Part shown: positions 36,655 to 45,803 of the stretch, in pieces | Layout: each line of letters opens with the position of its first letter | Position numbering within the stretch: position 1 is the stretch's first letter | From: Oscillospiraceae bacterium | GTDB taxonomy: Bacteria; Bacillota; Clostridia; Oscillospirales; Ruminococcaceae | DNA: 64,000 nucleotides | Assembly: GCA_015066115.1 (NCBI GenBank) | Contig: SVOZ01000001.1 | Location: 124,001-188,000 of the forward strand | Direction of reading: 5' to 3' | The notes under the pieces: generated by a model | The model's input: the letters and a program-made list of their open reading frames with translations, nothing else | Database searches by the model: none | Told to the model about the DNA's origin: nothing | Position numbers and translations under genes: made by a program

Positions 36655-38256
36655 GTGACAACATACTTGGTGCTTGTGGCAATTGTTATATTTGCCTGCG
36701 TGCTTTTTCGCGGAGTTACAGGCAAACTCGGCATTCCTATGCTGTTTGCTTTTATTTTGCTCGGAATGCTTTTTGGCTCAGACGGGATATTTAAAATTCC
36801 TTTTGATGACTATTCCTTTGCAGAAGAAATTTGTACAATTGCGCTTATTTTTATAATGTTTTACGGCGGCTTTGGCACCAAATGGAGTCAGGCAAAGCCT
36901 GTTGCGCTTCACGCAATCGTGCTGTCGTCTTTCGGAACTATTTTAACGGCGGGCGCTGTCGGAGTTTTTTGTTACTTTGTTTTAAAATTTGAGTTTTTAG
37001 AAAGCTTTTTAATCGGTGCGGTTATCAGCTCAACCGACGCTGCATCGGTTTTCTCAATACTTCGTTCAAAGCACCTTAACCTGCGTTTTGGAACCGCATC
37101 GCTTTTGGAAATCGAAAGCGGTAGTAACGACCCGTTTTCCTATATGCTTACTGTGCTTATCCTCGCGCTTATGAGTGGCGAAGCATCGGGTGTGGGTTTT
37201 GCACTTATGATCGTAAAACAGCTTGTTTTCGGCGTTTTGTTCGGAGTTATTATAGCCTTTTTGGCAGAACGCTTTATGAGAGGGCTCAGGTTTATGTCTT
37301 CGGGCTTTGACGGCGTTTTTCTTGTCGCTGTAGCTGTTTTGTCATTTGCTCTGCCCACACTTGTCGGCGGAAACGGATACTTAAGCGTTTACCTTACAGG
37401 TATTATCCTCGGAAATAAAAATATAAACAACAAACAGGCGCTTGTGCACTTCTTTGATAGCGTTACAGGACTTATGCAGATGCTTTTGTTCTTCCTTTTG
37501 GGACTTCTTGCATTCCCGTCACAGCTTCTAAAGGTTATCCTTCCTGCCGCACTTATAGCGGTGTTCTTAACGCTTGTTGCAAGGCCGCTTGCGGTGTTCC
37601 TGCTTTCAATTCCGTTTAAATATAATTTTAAACAGCTTTTGGTGGTTTCCTGGTCAGGAATGAGGGGAGCGGCATCAATCGTTTTTGCTATTTTAACAGT
37701 TATAAGCACAGCATTTACCCAAAACGATATTTTCCACATTGTGCTGTTTATAGTTCTCTTCTCAATCTTAATTCAAGGCTCTCTAATTCCTCTCGTCGCA
37801 AAGAAACTTGACATGACCGATGACGGAAGCGATGTTATGAAAACCTTTAACGATTACACCGACGATTTCCCAATTCGGTACATTCAGTTCACTATTCCCG
37901 AAAATCATTCATGGGCAGGCAAAAAGGTTAAAGAAATTGATCTGCCGCCTGAGTGCCTTTTGGTGCTTGTCTTAAGAAACGGCAAAAATCATATCCCTAA
38001 AGGCAACACTACTATACATTCGGGAGATATGCTTATCTTAAGCGGTAGGGCAAGTGAAGAAACTATTGGGGTTCATCTGCATGAAAAAATCATTTTAAAG
38101 GGCGATGATTGGGAAAATAAAACTATCAGCGAGATCAAGGATTCAAGCAAGCTTATTGTAATGATTCTGCGCGCTAATCACACCATTATTCCTAAAGGTA
38201 ATACCAAAATTCACCAAGATGATATTTTAGTAATTAACGATATTGTAGAAGAATAA
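36655..38256 (+). CDS. Potassium/proton antiporter (CPA1-type) with C-terminal TrkA_C-like domains
   Basis: Na/H exchanger TM domain (SSTDAASVFSILR), two C-terminal repeats 'NHIPKGNTTIHSGDMLILSG' and 'NHTIIPKGNTKIHQDDILVIND'. Confidence 0.85.
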   Translation: MTTYLVLVAIVIFACVLFRGVTGKLGIPMLFAFILLGMLFGSDGIFKIPFDDYSFAEEICTIALIFIMFYGGFGTKWSQAKPVALHAIVLSSFGTILTAGAVGVFCYFVLKFEFLESFLIGAVISSTDAASVFSILRSKHLNLRFGTASLLEIESGSNDPFSYMLTVLILALMSGEASGVGFALMIVKQLVFGVLFGVIIAFLAERFMRGLRFMSSGFDGVFLVAVAVLSFALPTLVGGNGYLSVYLTGIILGNKNINNKQALVHFFDSVTGLMQMLLFFLLGLLAFPSQLLKVILPAALIAVFLTLVARPLAVFLLSIPFKYNFKQLLVVSWSGMRGAASIVFAILTVISTAFTQNDIFHIVLFIVLFSILIQGSLIPLVAKKLDMTDDGSDVMKTFNDYTDDFPIRYIQFTIPENHSWAGKKVKEIDLPPECLLVLVLRNGKNHIPKGNTTIHSGDMLILSGRASEETIGVHLHEKIILKGDDWENKTISEIKDSSKLIVMILRANHTIIPKGNTKIHQDDILVINDIVEE

Positions 38257-38259
38257 AAT

Positions 38260-38292
38260 AAAACTCCGCAGCTTGCGGAGTTTTATTTTTTA
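38260..38292. terminator. Bidirectional terminator
   Basis: aaactccgca/tgcggagttt. Confidence 0.75.
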
Positions 38293-39213
38293 CTTGTCTT
38301 TTTTAGAAAGTTTACTGAAAATTGGGAAGGTTAGCGGCCAGACGCAACCAGCAAAGGCGGTAAGCAAGAAGTAGCGGACAAAGTCGGCAAAATAGCTTCC
38401 GCCAAAAAGGGAATAGAGCGGCTGTTTTAAGACGGCTTTTATAAGAATAACAGGGATAAGTCCAAGCACAAGCTTTAAGATCTGAACCCACCAGACACCG
38501 TTTGTTTTAAAATTGGTGTATCGGCTGTCAATTTCATAGGAAAGCCAAATTCCAACTATGCAACCGAGCATTGTGTAGGCGTTTTTTGCGCCGCTTGCAA
38601 GATTTTCTGCGTCTGTGTCGGCAGGGAAGCTGTAAAAAGAAATAAACAAAAGAAACGCAATGGAAAGCGCTGTCATAGATGCAAAAAGAATGCGAATGGT
38701 TTTCTTGCTCTCAAAGCATTTTTCAAATATAGGGTAAAGCCCAAAAATAAGAACAATTGCAATGCCTGCCGAAACCAAAACATCCTGCGGAGTGTGAACC
38801 CCGAGATACATTCTTGAAAAAGCAACAAGAACTGCTATTACAATGCATACAAAGCGAATAATCGTGCTTTTGGTAAGCCTTGCAATTCCGCCGAAAATGC
38901 CTGCACTTGCTTGTGTGTGTCCGCTGGGGAAGGAATAACCCGTTGCTGCTTCTCTTGCACTTTCAACGATTGTGAAGTTCGGGTCCTTAACCCACGGCCT
39001 CGGAATTCTGAAAACAAGCTTTAAAAACTGGTTTATGACCGTGCCGATAAGGCCGATAGATAAAAGATAATATCCGTGCTTTTTGTTTATGCACCAGAAA
39101 AAAACAAGGCCAACCAAAATGAAGATTGTTTCCTCGCCAAGTCTTGTAACGGTTGAGAAAAACGCATCTCCAAGCGGGGTGCGTATGTCTTCTAAAATGC
39201 GTAAAAAATCCAT
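38290..39213 (-). CDS. PAP2-family phosphatase
   Basis: KLVFRIPRPW, YSFPSGHTQAS, SRMYLGVHTPQDV. Confidence 0.9.
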   Translation of the reverse strand: MDFLRILEDIRTPLGDAFFSTVTRLGEETIFILVGLVFFWCINKKHGYYLLSIGLIGTVINQFLKLVFRIPRPWVKDPNFTIVESAREAATGYSFPSGHTQASAGIFGGIARLTKSTIIRFVCIVIAVLVAFSRMYLGVHTPQDVLVSAGIAIVLIFGLYPIFEKCFESKKTIRILFASMTALSIAFLLFISFYSFPADTDAENLASGAKNAYTMLGCIVGIWLSYEIDSRYTNFKTNGVWWVQILKLVLGLIPVILIKAVLKQPLYSLFGGSYFADFVRYFLLTAFAGCVWPLTFPIFSKLSKKDK

Positions 39214-39344
39214 AAGAAGCTCCTTTTTTGTCGTGATAAATAAATTATAGCATATTTTTTTTGTAAAACCACTTTTTTTATAAAAAACCTTTTACTTTTT
39301 ATAAAAAGTATGTTATAGTAAAGAAAATAAAGGAGGTTATTACT

Positions 39345-39848
39345 ATGGCTTTTTGTTCAAAATGCGGAAACGAAATGCAGGAAGGAGCAAAATTTTGCGA
39401 TAAATGCGGAGCAAGCTTTGCAACAGGTGAGAAGGTAAATGATACATTTGATGCTATAAAAGATAAGTTTGAAAATGTCAACAATACTGCCGACACCACA
39501 AAAGAGTTTGATGCTGCAGATATAAACGATAATAAGGTTATGGCAATTCTTGCTTATATAAGCATTCTTTTCCTTGTGCCTTTGCTTGCTGCTAAGGACT
39601 CAAAGTTTGCAAAATTTCACACAAATCAAGGACTTGTTCTGTTCATTATCAGTTTTGCCTGGGCAATCATAAGTGGAATGCTTTCTGCGGTTTTTCTCTT
39701 TGTTCCACTTTTTAATGTTGTTGTGGCTATTATTGGATGGCTTGTTTCGCTTGTGTTAGTTGCGTTTATGATTATAGGAATTGTTAATGCCGCCACGGGT
39801 AAGGCAAAAGAGCTTCCGCTTATAGGCTCAATTAAAATTATAAAGTAA
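39345..39848 (+). CDS. Zinc-ribbon + DUF4870-like membrane protein
   Basis: N-terminal CSKCGNEMQEGAKFCDKCG zinc ribbon; C-terminal TM helices with 'HTNQGLVLF'. Confidence 0.75.
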   Translation: MAFCSKCGNEMQEGAKFCDKCGASFATGEKVNDTFDAIKDKFENVNNTADTTKEFDAADINDNKVMAILAYISILFLVPLLAAKDSKFAKFHTNQGLVLFIISFAWAIISGMLSAVFLFVPLFNVVVAIIGWLVSLVLVAFMIIGIVNAATGKAKELPLIGSIKIIK

Positions 39849-39945
39849 CAACTAAAAAACCTGCCTCGGCAGGTTTTTTCTTTTATGGACATACAAAGAT
39901 CGACTTTTTTACGAATATATTTTTGTAAAAAAAGGGGTTGATGGT

Positions 39946-40626
39946 ATGTTTTTTGAAATTATAAATCTAATTTGCAGTATTTTTCATTTTGCCCTGCATT
40001 TAAGCGGAGAAAGCTTTCCAAAACCGCTTTCTTTAAAAGAGGAAAAGGAATGCTTTGAAAAAATTGAACAAGGGGATCAGAATGCCCGAAATAAAGTTAT
40101 AGAACACAATTTGAGGCTTGTGGCTCATGTGGTTAAAAAATATAATCAGAGCGGTGTTGATCAGGATGACCTTATATCGATTGGCACAATTGGGCTTATA
40201 AAAGCGGTTTCGGGATATAGCTACAAAAAAGAAACAAAGTTTGCAACCTACGCCTCAAGATGTATTGAAAATGAGATACTAATGTATTTCAGAAGCCTTA
40301 AGAAAAGCTCGCAGGATGTGTATATCAGCGATCCCATTGACACAGACTCAGAGGGAAACGCCCTGTCGCTTATCGATATTGTTGCAGATGAGAGACGCAT
40401 CGATGATGACATTGAGGAAAAGCTCAGAAGTGAGAAACTTTATAAATATGTGGTAGAGAGCCTGACTCCAAGAGAGAGAACCATCATAAAAATGAGATAC
40501 GGACTTTGTTGTACAACTCCGCTTACACAAAGAGAGGTTGCAGCAAGAATGAAGATTTCTCGTTCTTATGTAAGTAGAATAGAGAAAAAAGCGCTTCAAA
40601 AGCTCAAAAAAAGATTTGAACGGTGA
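39946..40626 (+). CDS. sigK: RNA polymerase sporulation sigma factor SigK
   Basis: 'RNKVIEHNLRLVAHVVKKYNQSGVDQDDLISIGTIGLIKAVSGY...' with short N-terminal hydrophobic pro-sequence-like region; intact ORF. Confidence 0.92.
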   Translation: MFFEIINLICSIFHFALHLSGESFPKPLSLKEEKECFEKIEQGDQNARNKVIEHNLRLVAHVVKKYNQSGVDQDDLISIGTIGLIKAVSGYSYKKETKFATYASRCIENEILMYFRSLKKSSQDVYISDPIDTDSEGNALSLIDIVADERRIDDDIEEKLRSEKLYKYVVESLTPRERTIIKMRYGLCCTTPLTQREVAARMKISRSYVSRIEKKALQKLKKRFER

Positions 40627-40689
40627 TTGACAGTAAAGCAAAAATTTGAGATAATATAAAAAAGATTACATAATCAAGAGGTTAATAAG

Positions 40690-41148
40690 ATGAAATTTTT
40701 CCGTTCTAAGAGTAATTTTCTTTTTGGAGTTATTTTGCTTGCGGCAGTAGTTGTTTTTGAAGCTCCTGCGGTTGTTAAAATTATAAACGGTGCATCAGTT
40801 CAGAAACTTGGTATCGTGTTTCTGGTCTTGCCCTTTATTGTTGCTGTTTATATGTTTATTTCGGGCTCTCAGATTATTAAAATCAATGACCGTGGTGTTG
40901 CCCTTGAGGTTTTCGGAATTCCTCTTAAGGATATTGAATGGGAAAAGATCAATGAAGCCGGCACAGGCAAAATTAAGATCAGCAAAAATAAATATATGCG
41001 CCAGCTTTATGTGTCGCAAAAGAGGGTTAATGAACAGCAGCTTGAAAACCTTGAAAAATTAAGGCTTGACTCGGCGGTGATTTGGTTTGATTACTCTCTA
41101 AAAGCAGAAGAAGGTCTTGCAAAACATCTTGGGGTTTCAGAGGAATAA
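40690..41148 (+). CDS. Small membrane protein (two TM helices plus C-terminal soluble domain), function unknown
   Basis: N-terminal hydrophobic segments then 'INDRGVALEVFGIPLKDIEWEKINEAGTGKIKISKNKYMRQLYVSQ'. Confidence 0.6.
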   Translation: MKFFRSKSNFLFGVILLAAVVVFEAPAVVKIINGASVQKLGIVFLVLPFIVAVYMFISGSQIIKINDRGVALEVFGIPLKDIEWEKINEAGTGKIKISKNKYMRQLYVSQKRVNEQQLENLEKLRLDSAVIWFDYSLKAEEGLAKHLGVSEE

Positions 41149-41271
41149 GAAAACGGACAGAGAACTCATTCTCTGTCCTTTATTTTTTGTTAAAATCTCT
41201 TGAAGAAATAAAGAGAAAATGCTATAATTAATTAATAATGCAAAAAAGCAATTTTATCGGAGGAAAATCAG

Positions 41272-42702
41272 TTGTCAGATAAAGAAAAAAGCCGCTTTGT
41301 CCCGCAGGACGAGCTTAACAGACAAAAGGAGTTTGCAAAAAAGGTAAGGGAAGTTTTGTCCTCGCTTTACCCCAATGGATACACACCTCACGCATTTGTT
41401 CACTCCTACGGATGCCAGCAAAATGTTTCCGACGGCGAAAAAATAAAGGGCATTCTTTTTTCAATGGGCTATCAGATGACGGATAAGCCCGAAAATGCCG
41501 ACTTTGTTATATACAACACCTGCGCAGTGCGCGAGCACGCCGAGCAGAGAGTTTTCGGGAATGTTGGCGCGCTTAAAAATATAAAACGGCGCAGACCAAA
41601 TATGCTTATCGGCCTTTGCGGCTGTATGACTCAGCAGGAGATAGTGGCCGAAAAGGTTAAAAAGAGTTTCCCGTTTGTTGATATAGTTCTCGGTACGCAC
41701 GTTATGCATAAGCTGCCCGAAATAATTTACACAAAGCTTACAGGCGGCAAAAGAGTGATTGATATAAGCGGTGAAGAGGGGATTATTGCAGAGGGGCTCC
41801 CGATTTTAAGAGATGGAAGCAGTAAGGCCTGGATTCCTATTATGTACGGATGTAATAACTTTTGTTCCTACTGTATAGTTCCTTATGTAAGAGGAAGGGA
41901 GCGAAGCCGAAAAAGCGGAGATATTATTGCTGAAGTAAAAGAGGTTGTTGCTTCGGGCTACAAGGAAATAACCCTGCTTGGTCAGAATGTTAATTCCTAC
42001 GGCAAGGAAAACGGAGAAATTTCATTTCCTCAGCTTTTAAGAGAGCTTAATGCGCTTGATGGCGATTTCCGCATCAGATTTATGACATCGCATCCCAAGG
42101 ATGCAACGCGTGAGCTTATAGATGCGATGGCTGATTGCGAGAAGGTTTGCAAGCATCTGCATCTTCCTGTCCAGAGCGGCTCAGACAGAATTCTCTCTGA
42201 AATGAACAGAAAATACACTGTCGATGATTATCTTAAGATAATTAAATACGCGAGAGAAAAAATGCCCGAAATAAGCTTTACAAGCGATATAATTGTCGGA
42301 TTTCCAAATGAACAGGATGAAGATTTCGAGGCAACTTTAGAGCTTATAAAAAAGGTTGGCTACGACCTGCTTTACACCTTTATCTATTCTAAGCGCCCGG
42401 GAACTCCTGCTGCAAAAATGGAGGACCCGATAAGCGATGAACAAAAATCTATTCGATTTAGAAAACTGCTTTCGGTTCAGGAAGACATTGCCTATAAAAA
42501 GCTCTCTGATATGAAGGGCAAGGTGTTTAAGGTTCTTTGCGAGGGCGAAGGAAGAACTATGGAAAATTCGCTTTGCGGAAGAGCCGATAATAATGTTATG
42601 GTTGAGTTTGAAAGCACAGACAAGTCGCTTGTCGGCGAATTTGTAAATGTTATAATCACTTCAAGCAAAGGCTACGTCTGCTTAGGAGAAATTATTAAAT
42701 AG
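41272..42702 (+). CDS. miaB: tRNA-2-methylthio-N6-dimethylallyladenosine synthase MiaB
   Basis: SYGCQQNVSDGE, CNNFCSYCIVPYVRGRERSR, TRAM domain. Confidence 0.96.
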   Translation: MSDKEKSRFVPQDELNRQKEFAKKVREVLSSLYPNGYTPHAFVHSYGCQQNVSDGEKIKGILFSMGYQMTDKPENADFVIYNTCAVREHAEQRVFGNVGALKNIKRRRPNMLIGLCGCMTQQEIVAEKVKKSFPFVDIVLGTHVMHKLPEIIYTKLTGGKRVIDISGEEGIIAEGLPILRDGSSKAWIPIMYGCNNFCSYCIVPYVRGRERSRKSGDIIAEVKEVVASGYKEITLLGQNVNSYGKENGEISFPQLLRELNALDGDFRIRFMTSHPKDATRELIDAMADCEKVCKHLHLPVQSGSDRILSEMNRKYTVDDYLKIIKYAREKMPEISFTSDIIVGFPNEQDEDFEATLELIKKVGYDLLYTFIYSKRPGTPAAKMEDPISDEQKSIRFRKLLSVQEDIAYKKLSDMKGKVFKVLCEGEGRTMENSLCGRADNNVMVEFESTDKSLVGEFVNVIITSSKGYVCLGEIIK

Positions 42703-42718
42703 AAAAGAGGAAAAAACA

Positions 42719-43132
42719 ATGGATGTTATTTTAAAGGCAAGAGAATTAGGAAAGGCAATTCAGGAGAGCGAGGCCTATAAAGAGATGGAAGAGGCTCGCC
42801 GCCGCAGTGATGCTAATCTTGAGCTTCAGGAGAGAATAAGCGACTTTAATTTAAAGAAAATTGCGCTTAACAGAGAGGTAAACCGCGAGGAAAAGAACAG
42901 CGATAAGATCGCTCAGTATGACCGCGAGCTTCGCCAGGCTTATATGAAGATTATGGAGATCCCTGATATGACCGCTTATGCTAATGCCAAGCAAAAGGTT
43001 GACCAGATGATGCAGAAGGTTCAGATGCTTATTGACTTGACCCTTCAGGGCAACGACCCCGAAACAGTTGAGATTCCCGAAAATATGGGCTGCAGCGGCA
43101 ATTGTTCTGATTGCGGCGGCGGTTGTCACTAA
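42719..43132 (+). CDS. YlbF/YmcA (RicA-like) family protein with Cys-rich tail
   Basis: Com_YlbF helical domain; C-terminus ENMGCSGNCSDCGGGCH; located between miaB and mutS, like ymcA in Bacillus. Confidence 0.85.
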   Translation: MDVILKARELGKAIQESEAYKEMEEARRRSDANLELQERISDFNLKKIALNREVNREEKNSDKIAQYDRELRQAYMKIMEIPDMTAYANAKQKVDQMMQKVQMLIDLTLQGNDPETVEIPENMGCSGNCSDCGGGCH

Positions 43133-43164
43133 AAAAGCTTTACTTTAACGCAAGGAGAGATAAT

Positions 43165-45789
43165 GTGGCACAACAGTTATCACCTATGATGAAGCAGTAC
43201 CTTGAGATCAAGGAACAGCATAAAGACCAGATATTATTTTTCAGACTCGGCGATTTTTACGAAATGTTCTTTGATGATGCCGTTGTTGCATCAAGAGAGC
43301 TTGAATTGCAGCTTACAGGTAAAAACTGCGGTTTGGAAGAGCGCGCCAAAATGTGCGGTGTGCCTTATCATAGCTGTGAGGCATATATCGCAAGGCTGAT
43401 CGAAAAAGGATATAAGGTCGCAATTTGCGAGCAGGTTGAAGATCCTGCTAAAGCTAAGGGCCTTGTTAAAAGGGATGTAGTGCGCGTTGTAACTCCCGGA
43501 ACTGTTATAGAGGGCAGTATGCTTGATGAAACCAAAAACAACTACATCTGCTCTATTAAAATGGATTATAACGGAGCGGGAATTGTTTTTGCCGATGTTT
43601 CAACAGGTGAGATCAGAGCCACAGATTTTTCCGAAGGAGATATTGTTGTTAAGATCATAAACGAGCTTAGCAGATTTTCGCCGAGTGAGGTCTTGTTTTG
43701 CCCACAAAGCGCTCGCGACGAGAATATAACGCGTTTTGTCAAAAACAAGCTTATGGCCGCTATAACCATGCACAATGAAGATGTGCTTGAGCTTAAAAAT
43801 GCGCGCAAGGCGGTTTTGTCGCAGTTTAATTGCGATTCATTGTCACATTTAAAGCTTGAATCAAAGCCGCTTATAGTAGAGGCTCTCGGCGGGCTTATTG
43901 ATTATCTTCAGGAAACCCAGATAAGCGGACTTAACAGGCTTGACAGAGTTGAGCTTTATAAAACCGAGCATTATATGAACCTTGATATTTCGGCAAGGCA
44001 TAATCTTGAGATAACCCAGAGCATGCACAAGGGTGAAAAATACGGAACGCTTCTTTGGGTCCTCGACCAGACCGAGACGGCTATGGGTCACAGACTGCTC
44101 AGAAACTATCTTGAACAGCCTCTTATGAGCGTAAGCGATATAACACGCAGACAAAATGCAGTAAGAGAGCTTGCTGAAAACAGTATTATGCGTAGCGAGA
44201 TTCGTGAAAGGCTCAGAAACATCTATGACCTAAAGCGCATTTTGACCAGAGTTGTTTTTGGAAGTGTAAGCCCAAGAGAGCTTAATTCACTTGCTTACAC
44301 AGCAGAGCAGATCCCGCCGATTATTGAGCTTTTAAAGGGTGCAAACAGCTCGCTGCTTAGCGATCTGCTTTATAGCATTGACCCTCTCGACGATATAAGA
44401 GAAAAGATAATTGAAACGATTAAGGATGACCCTGCCGCAATTTTGCGCGACGGAGGATACATCCGCGATGGTTTTAACGCTGATTTGGATTCGCTTCGCG
44501 AGATTCTTAATAATTCTCAGAGCTTTCTTGCCAAAATCGAAGCATCCGAGAAAGAGCGAACAGGAATTAGAACTCTAAAGGTTGGCTATAACAAGGTCTT
44601 TGGTTATTATATCGAAGTTTCAAATTCCTTTAAGGATCAGGTGCCCGAGGAATATGTTCGTAAACAGACGCTTACAGGCGGCGAAAGGTATATAACACAG
44701 CAGCTTAAGGAAATTGAAGCAAAGGTTCTGACGGCAGGCGAGCGCTCTGTTGCCCTGGAACATGAGCTTTTTAATGAACTCAGAAGCTATGTTTCTGCGG
44801 CGCTTGACAGAATTCAGAGAACCGCTGATGCCCTTTCCGTGCTTGATGTTATGTGCTCATTTGCTGAGGTTGCTGTTAATAATAACTATGTTTGTCCGGC
44901 TATTAACGTGTCGGGAGAAATCATCATAAAAGAGGGAAGGCACCCGGTTGTTGAACAGCTTACGCTAACTCCTTTTGTGCCAAACGACACGCTTCTTGAC
45001 ACAAACAGCAACGCAATTTCAATCATCACCGGTCCTAATATGGCAGGTAAATCAACCTATATGCGACAGGTTGCACTTATCACCGTTATGGCGCAGATTG
45101 GCTCATTTGTTCCTGCAAAGGATGCAAATATTTCTATCGTTGACAGCGTATTTACCCGAATCGGCGCCTCAGACGATTTGGCATCGGGCCAATCAACCTT
45201 TATGATGGAAATGAATGAGGTTTCCTATATTCTTAAAAACGCCACTAAAAACAGTCTGCTTATTCTTGACGAGGTTGGAAGAGGAACCTCAACCTTTGAC
45301 GGAATGAGCATTGCGAGGGCGGTGCTTGAGTATATTGCTAATAAAAAGAAGCTTGGTGCCAAAACCCTTTTTGCAACCCACTATCACGAGCTATCTGTTT
45401 TAGAGGACAAGCTTTCCAATGTTAAAAACTATAACATTTTGGTAAAGAAACGCGGAGAAGAAATAATATTCCTTCGCAGAATTGTAAGAGGCGGAACAGA
45501 CGATAGCTACGGTATTGACGTTGCAAGGCTTTCAGGAATTCCTGAAGAAATTATAAAACGTGCAAAAGAGATATTAGACAGTCTTGAAAAAGGCAAGGAA
45601 ATTGAGTTTAAAGGCGACAAAACTTTTGAAAACATTTCGCCGGAGGATAGTTACCAGATTTCTTTTGATACTTCAAATAATCTTCCTATAATTGACAAAA
45701 TTAAGGCTATAGATGTTGACGTTTTAACTCCCAGAGAGGCTATAAATATTCTTTTTGAGCTTAAAAAGATGGCTCAGGAGCAAGAATAA
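43165..45789 (+). CDS. mutS: DNA mismatch repair protein MutS
   Basis: LGDFYEMFFDDA, GPNMAGKSTYMRQ, LDEVGRGTSTFDG. GTG 43165 with AAGGAGAG SD. Confidence 0.96.
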   Translation: MAQQLSPMMKQYLEIKEQHKDQILFFRLGDFYEMFFDDAVVASRELELQLTGKNCGLEERAKMCGVPYHSCEAYIARLIEKGYKVAICEQVEDPAKAKGLVKRDVVRVVTPGTVIEGSMLDETKNNYICSIKMDYNGAGIVFADVSTGEIRATDFSEGDIVVKIINELSRFSPSEVLFCPQSARDENITRFVKNKLMAAITMHNEDVLELKNARKAVLSQFNCDSLSHLKLESKPLIVEALGGLIDYLQETQISGLNRLDRVELYKTEHYMNLDISARHNLEITQSMHKGEKYGTLLWVLDQTETAMGHRLLRNYLEQPLMSVSDITRRQNAVRELAENSIMRSEIRERLRNIYDLKRILTRVVFGSVSPRELNSLAYTAEQIPPIIELLKGANSSLLSDLLYSIDPLDDIREKIIETIKDDPAAILRDGGYIRDGFNADLDSLREILNNSQSFLAKIEASEKERTGIRTLKVGYNKVFGYYIEVSNSFKDQVPEEYVRKQTLTGGERYITQQLKEIEAKVLTAGERSVALEHELFNELRSYVSAALDRIQRTADALSVLDVMCSFAEVAVNNNYVCPAINVSGEIIIKEGRHPVVEQLTLTPFVPNDTLLDTNSNAISIITGPNMAGKSTYMRQVALITVMAQIGSFVPAKDANISIVDSVFTRIGASDDLASGQSTFMMEMNEVSYILKNATKNSLLILDEVGRGTSTFDGMSIARAVLEYIANKKKLGAKTLFATHYHELSVLEDKLSNVKNYNILVKKRGEEIIFLRRIVRGGTDDSYGIDVARLSGIPEEIIKRAKEILDSLEKGKEIEFKGDKTFENISPEDSYQISFDTSNNLPIIDKIKAIDVDVLTPREAINILFELKKMAQEQE

Positions 45790-45803
45790 AAGGAGAGTAG
45801 ACT

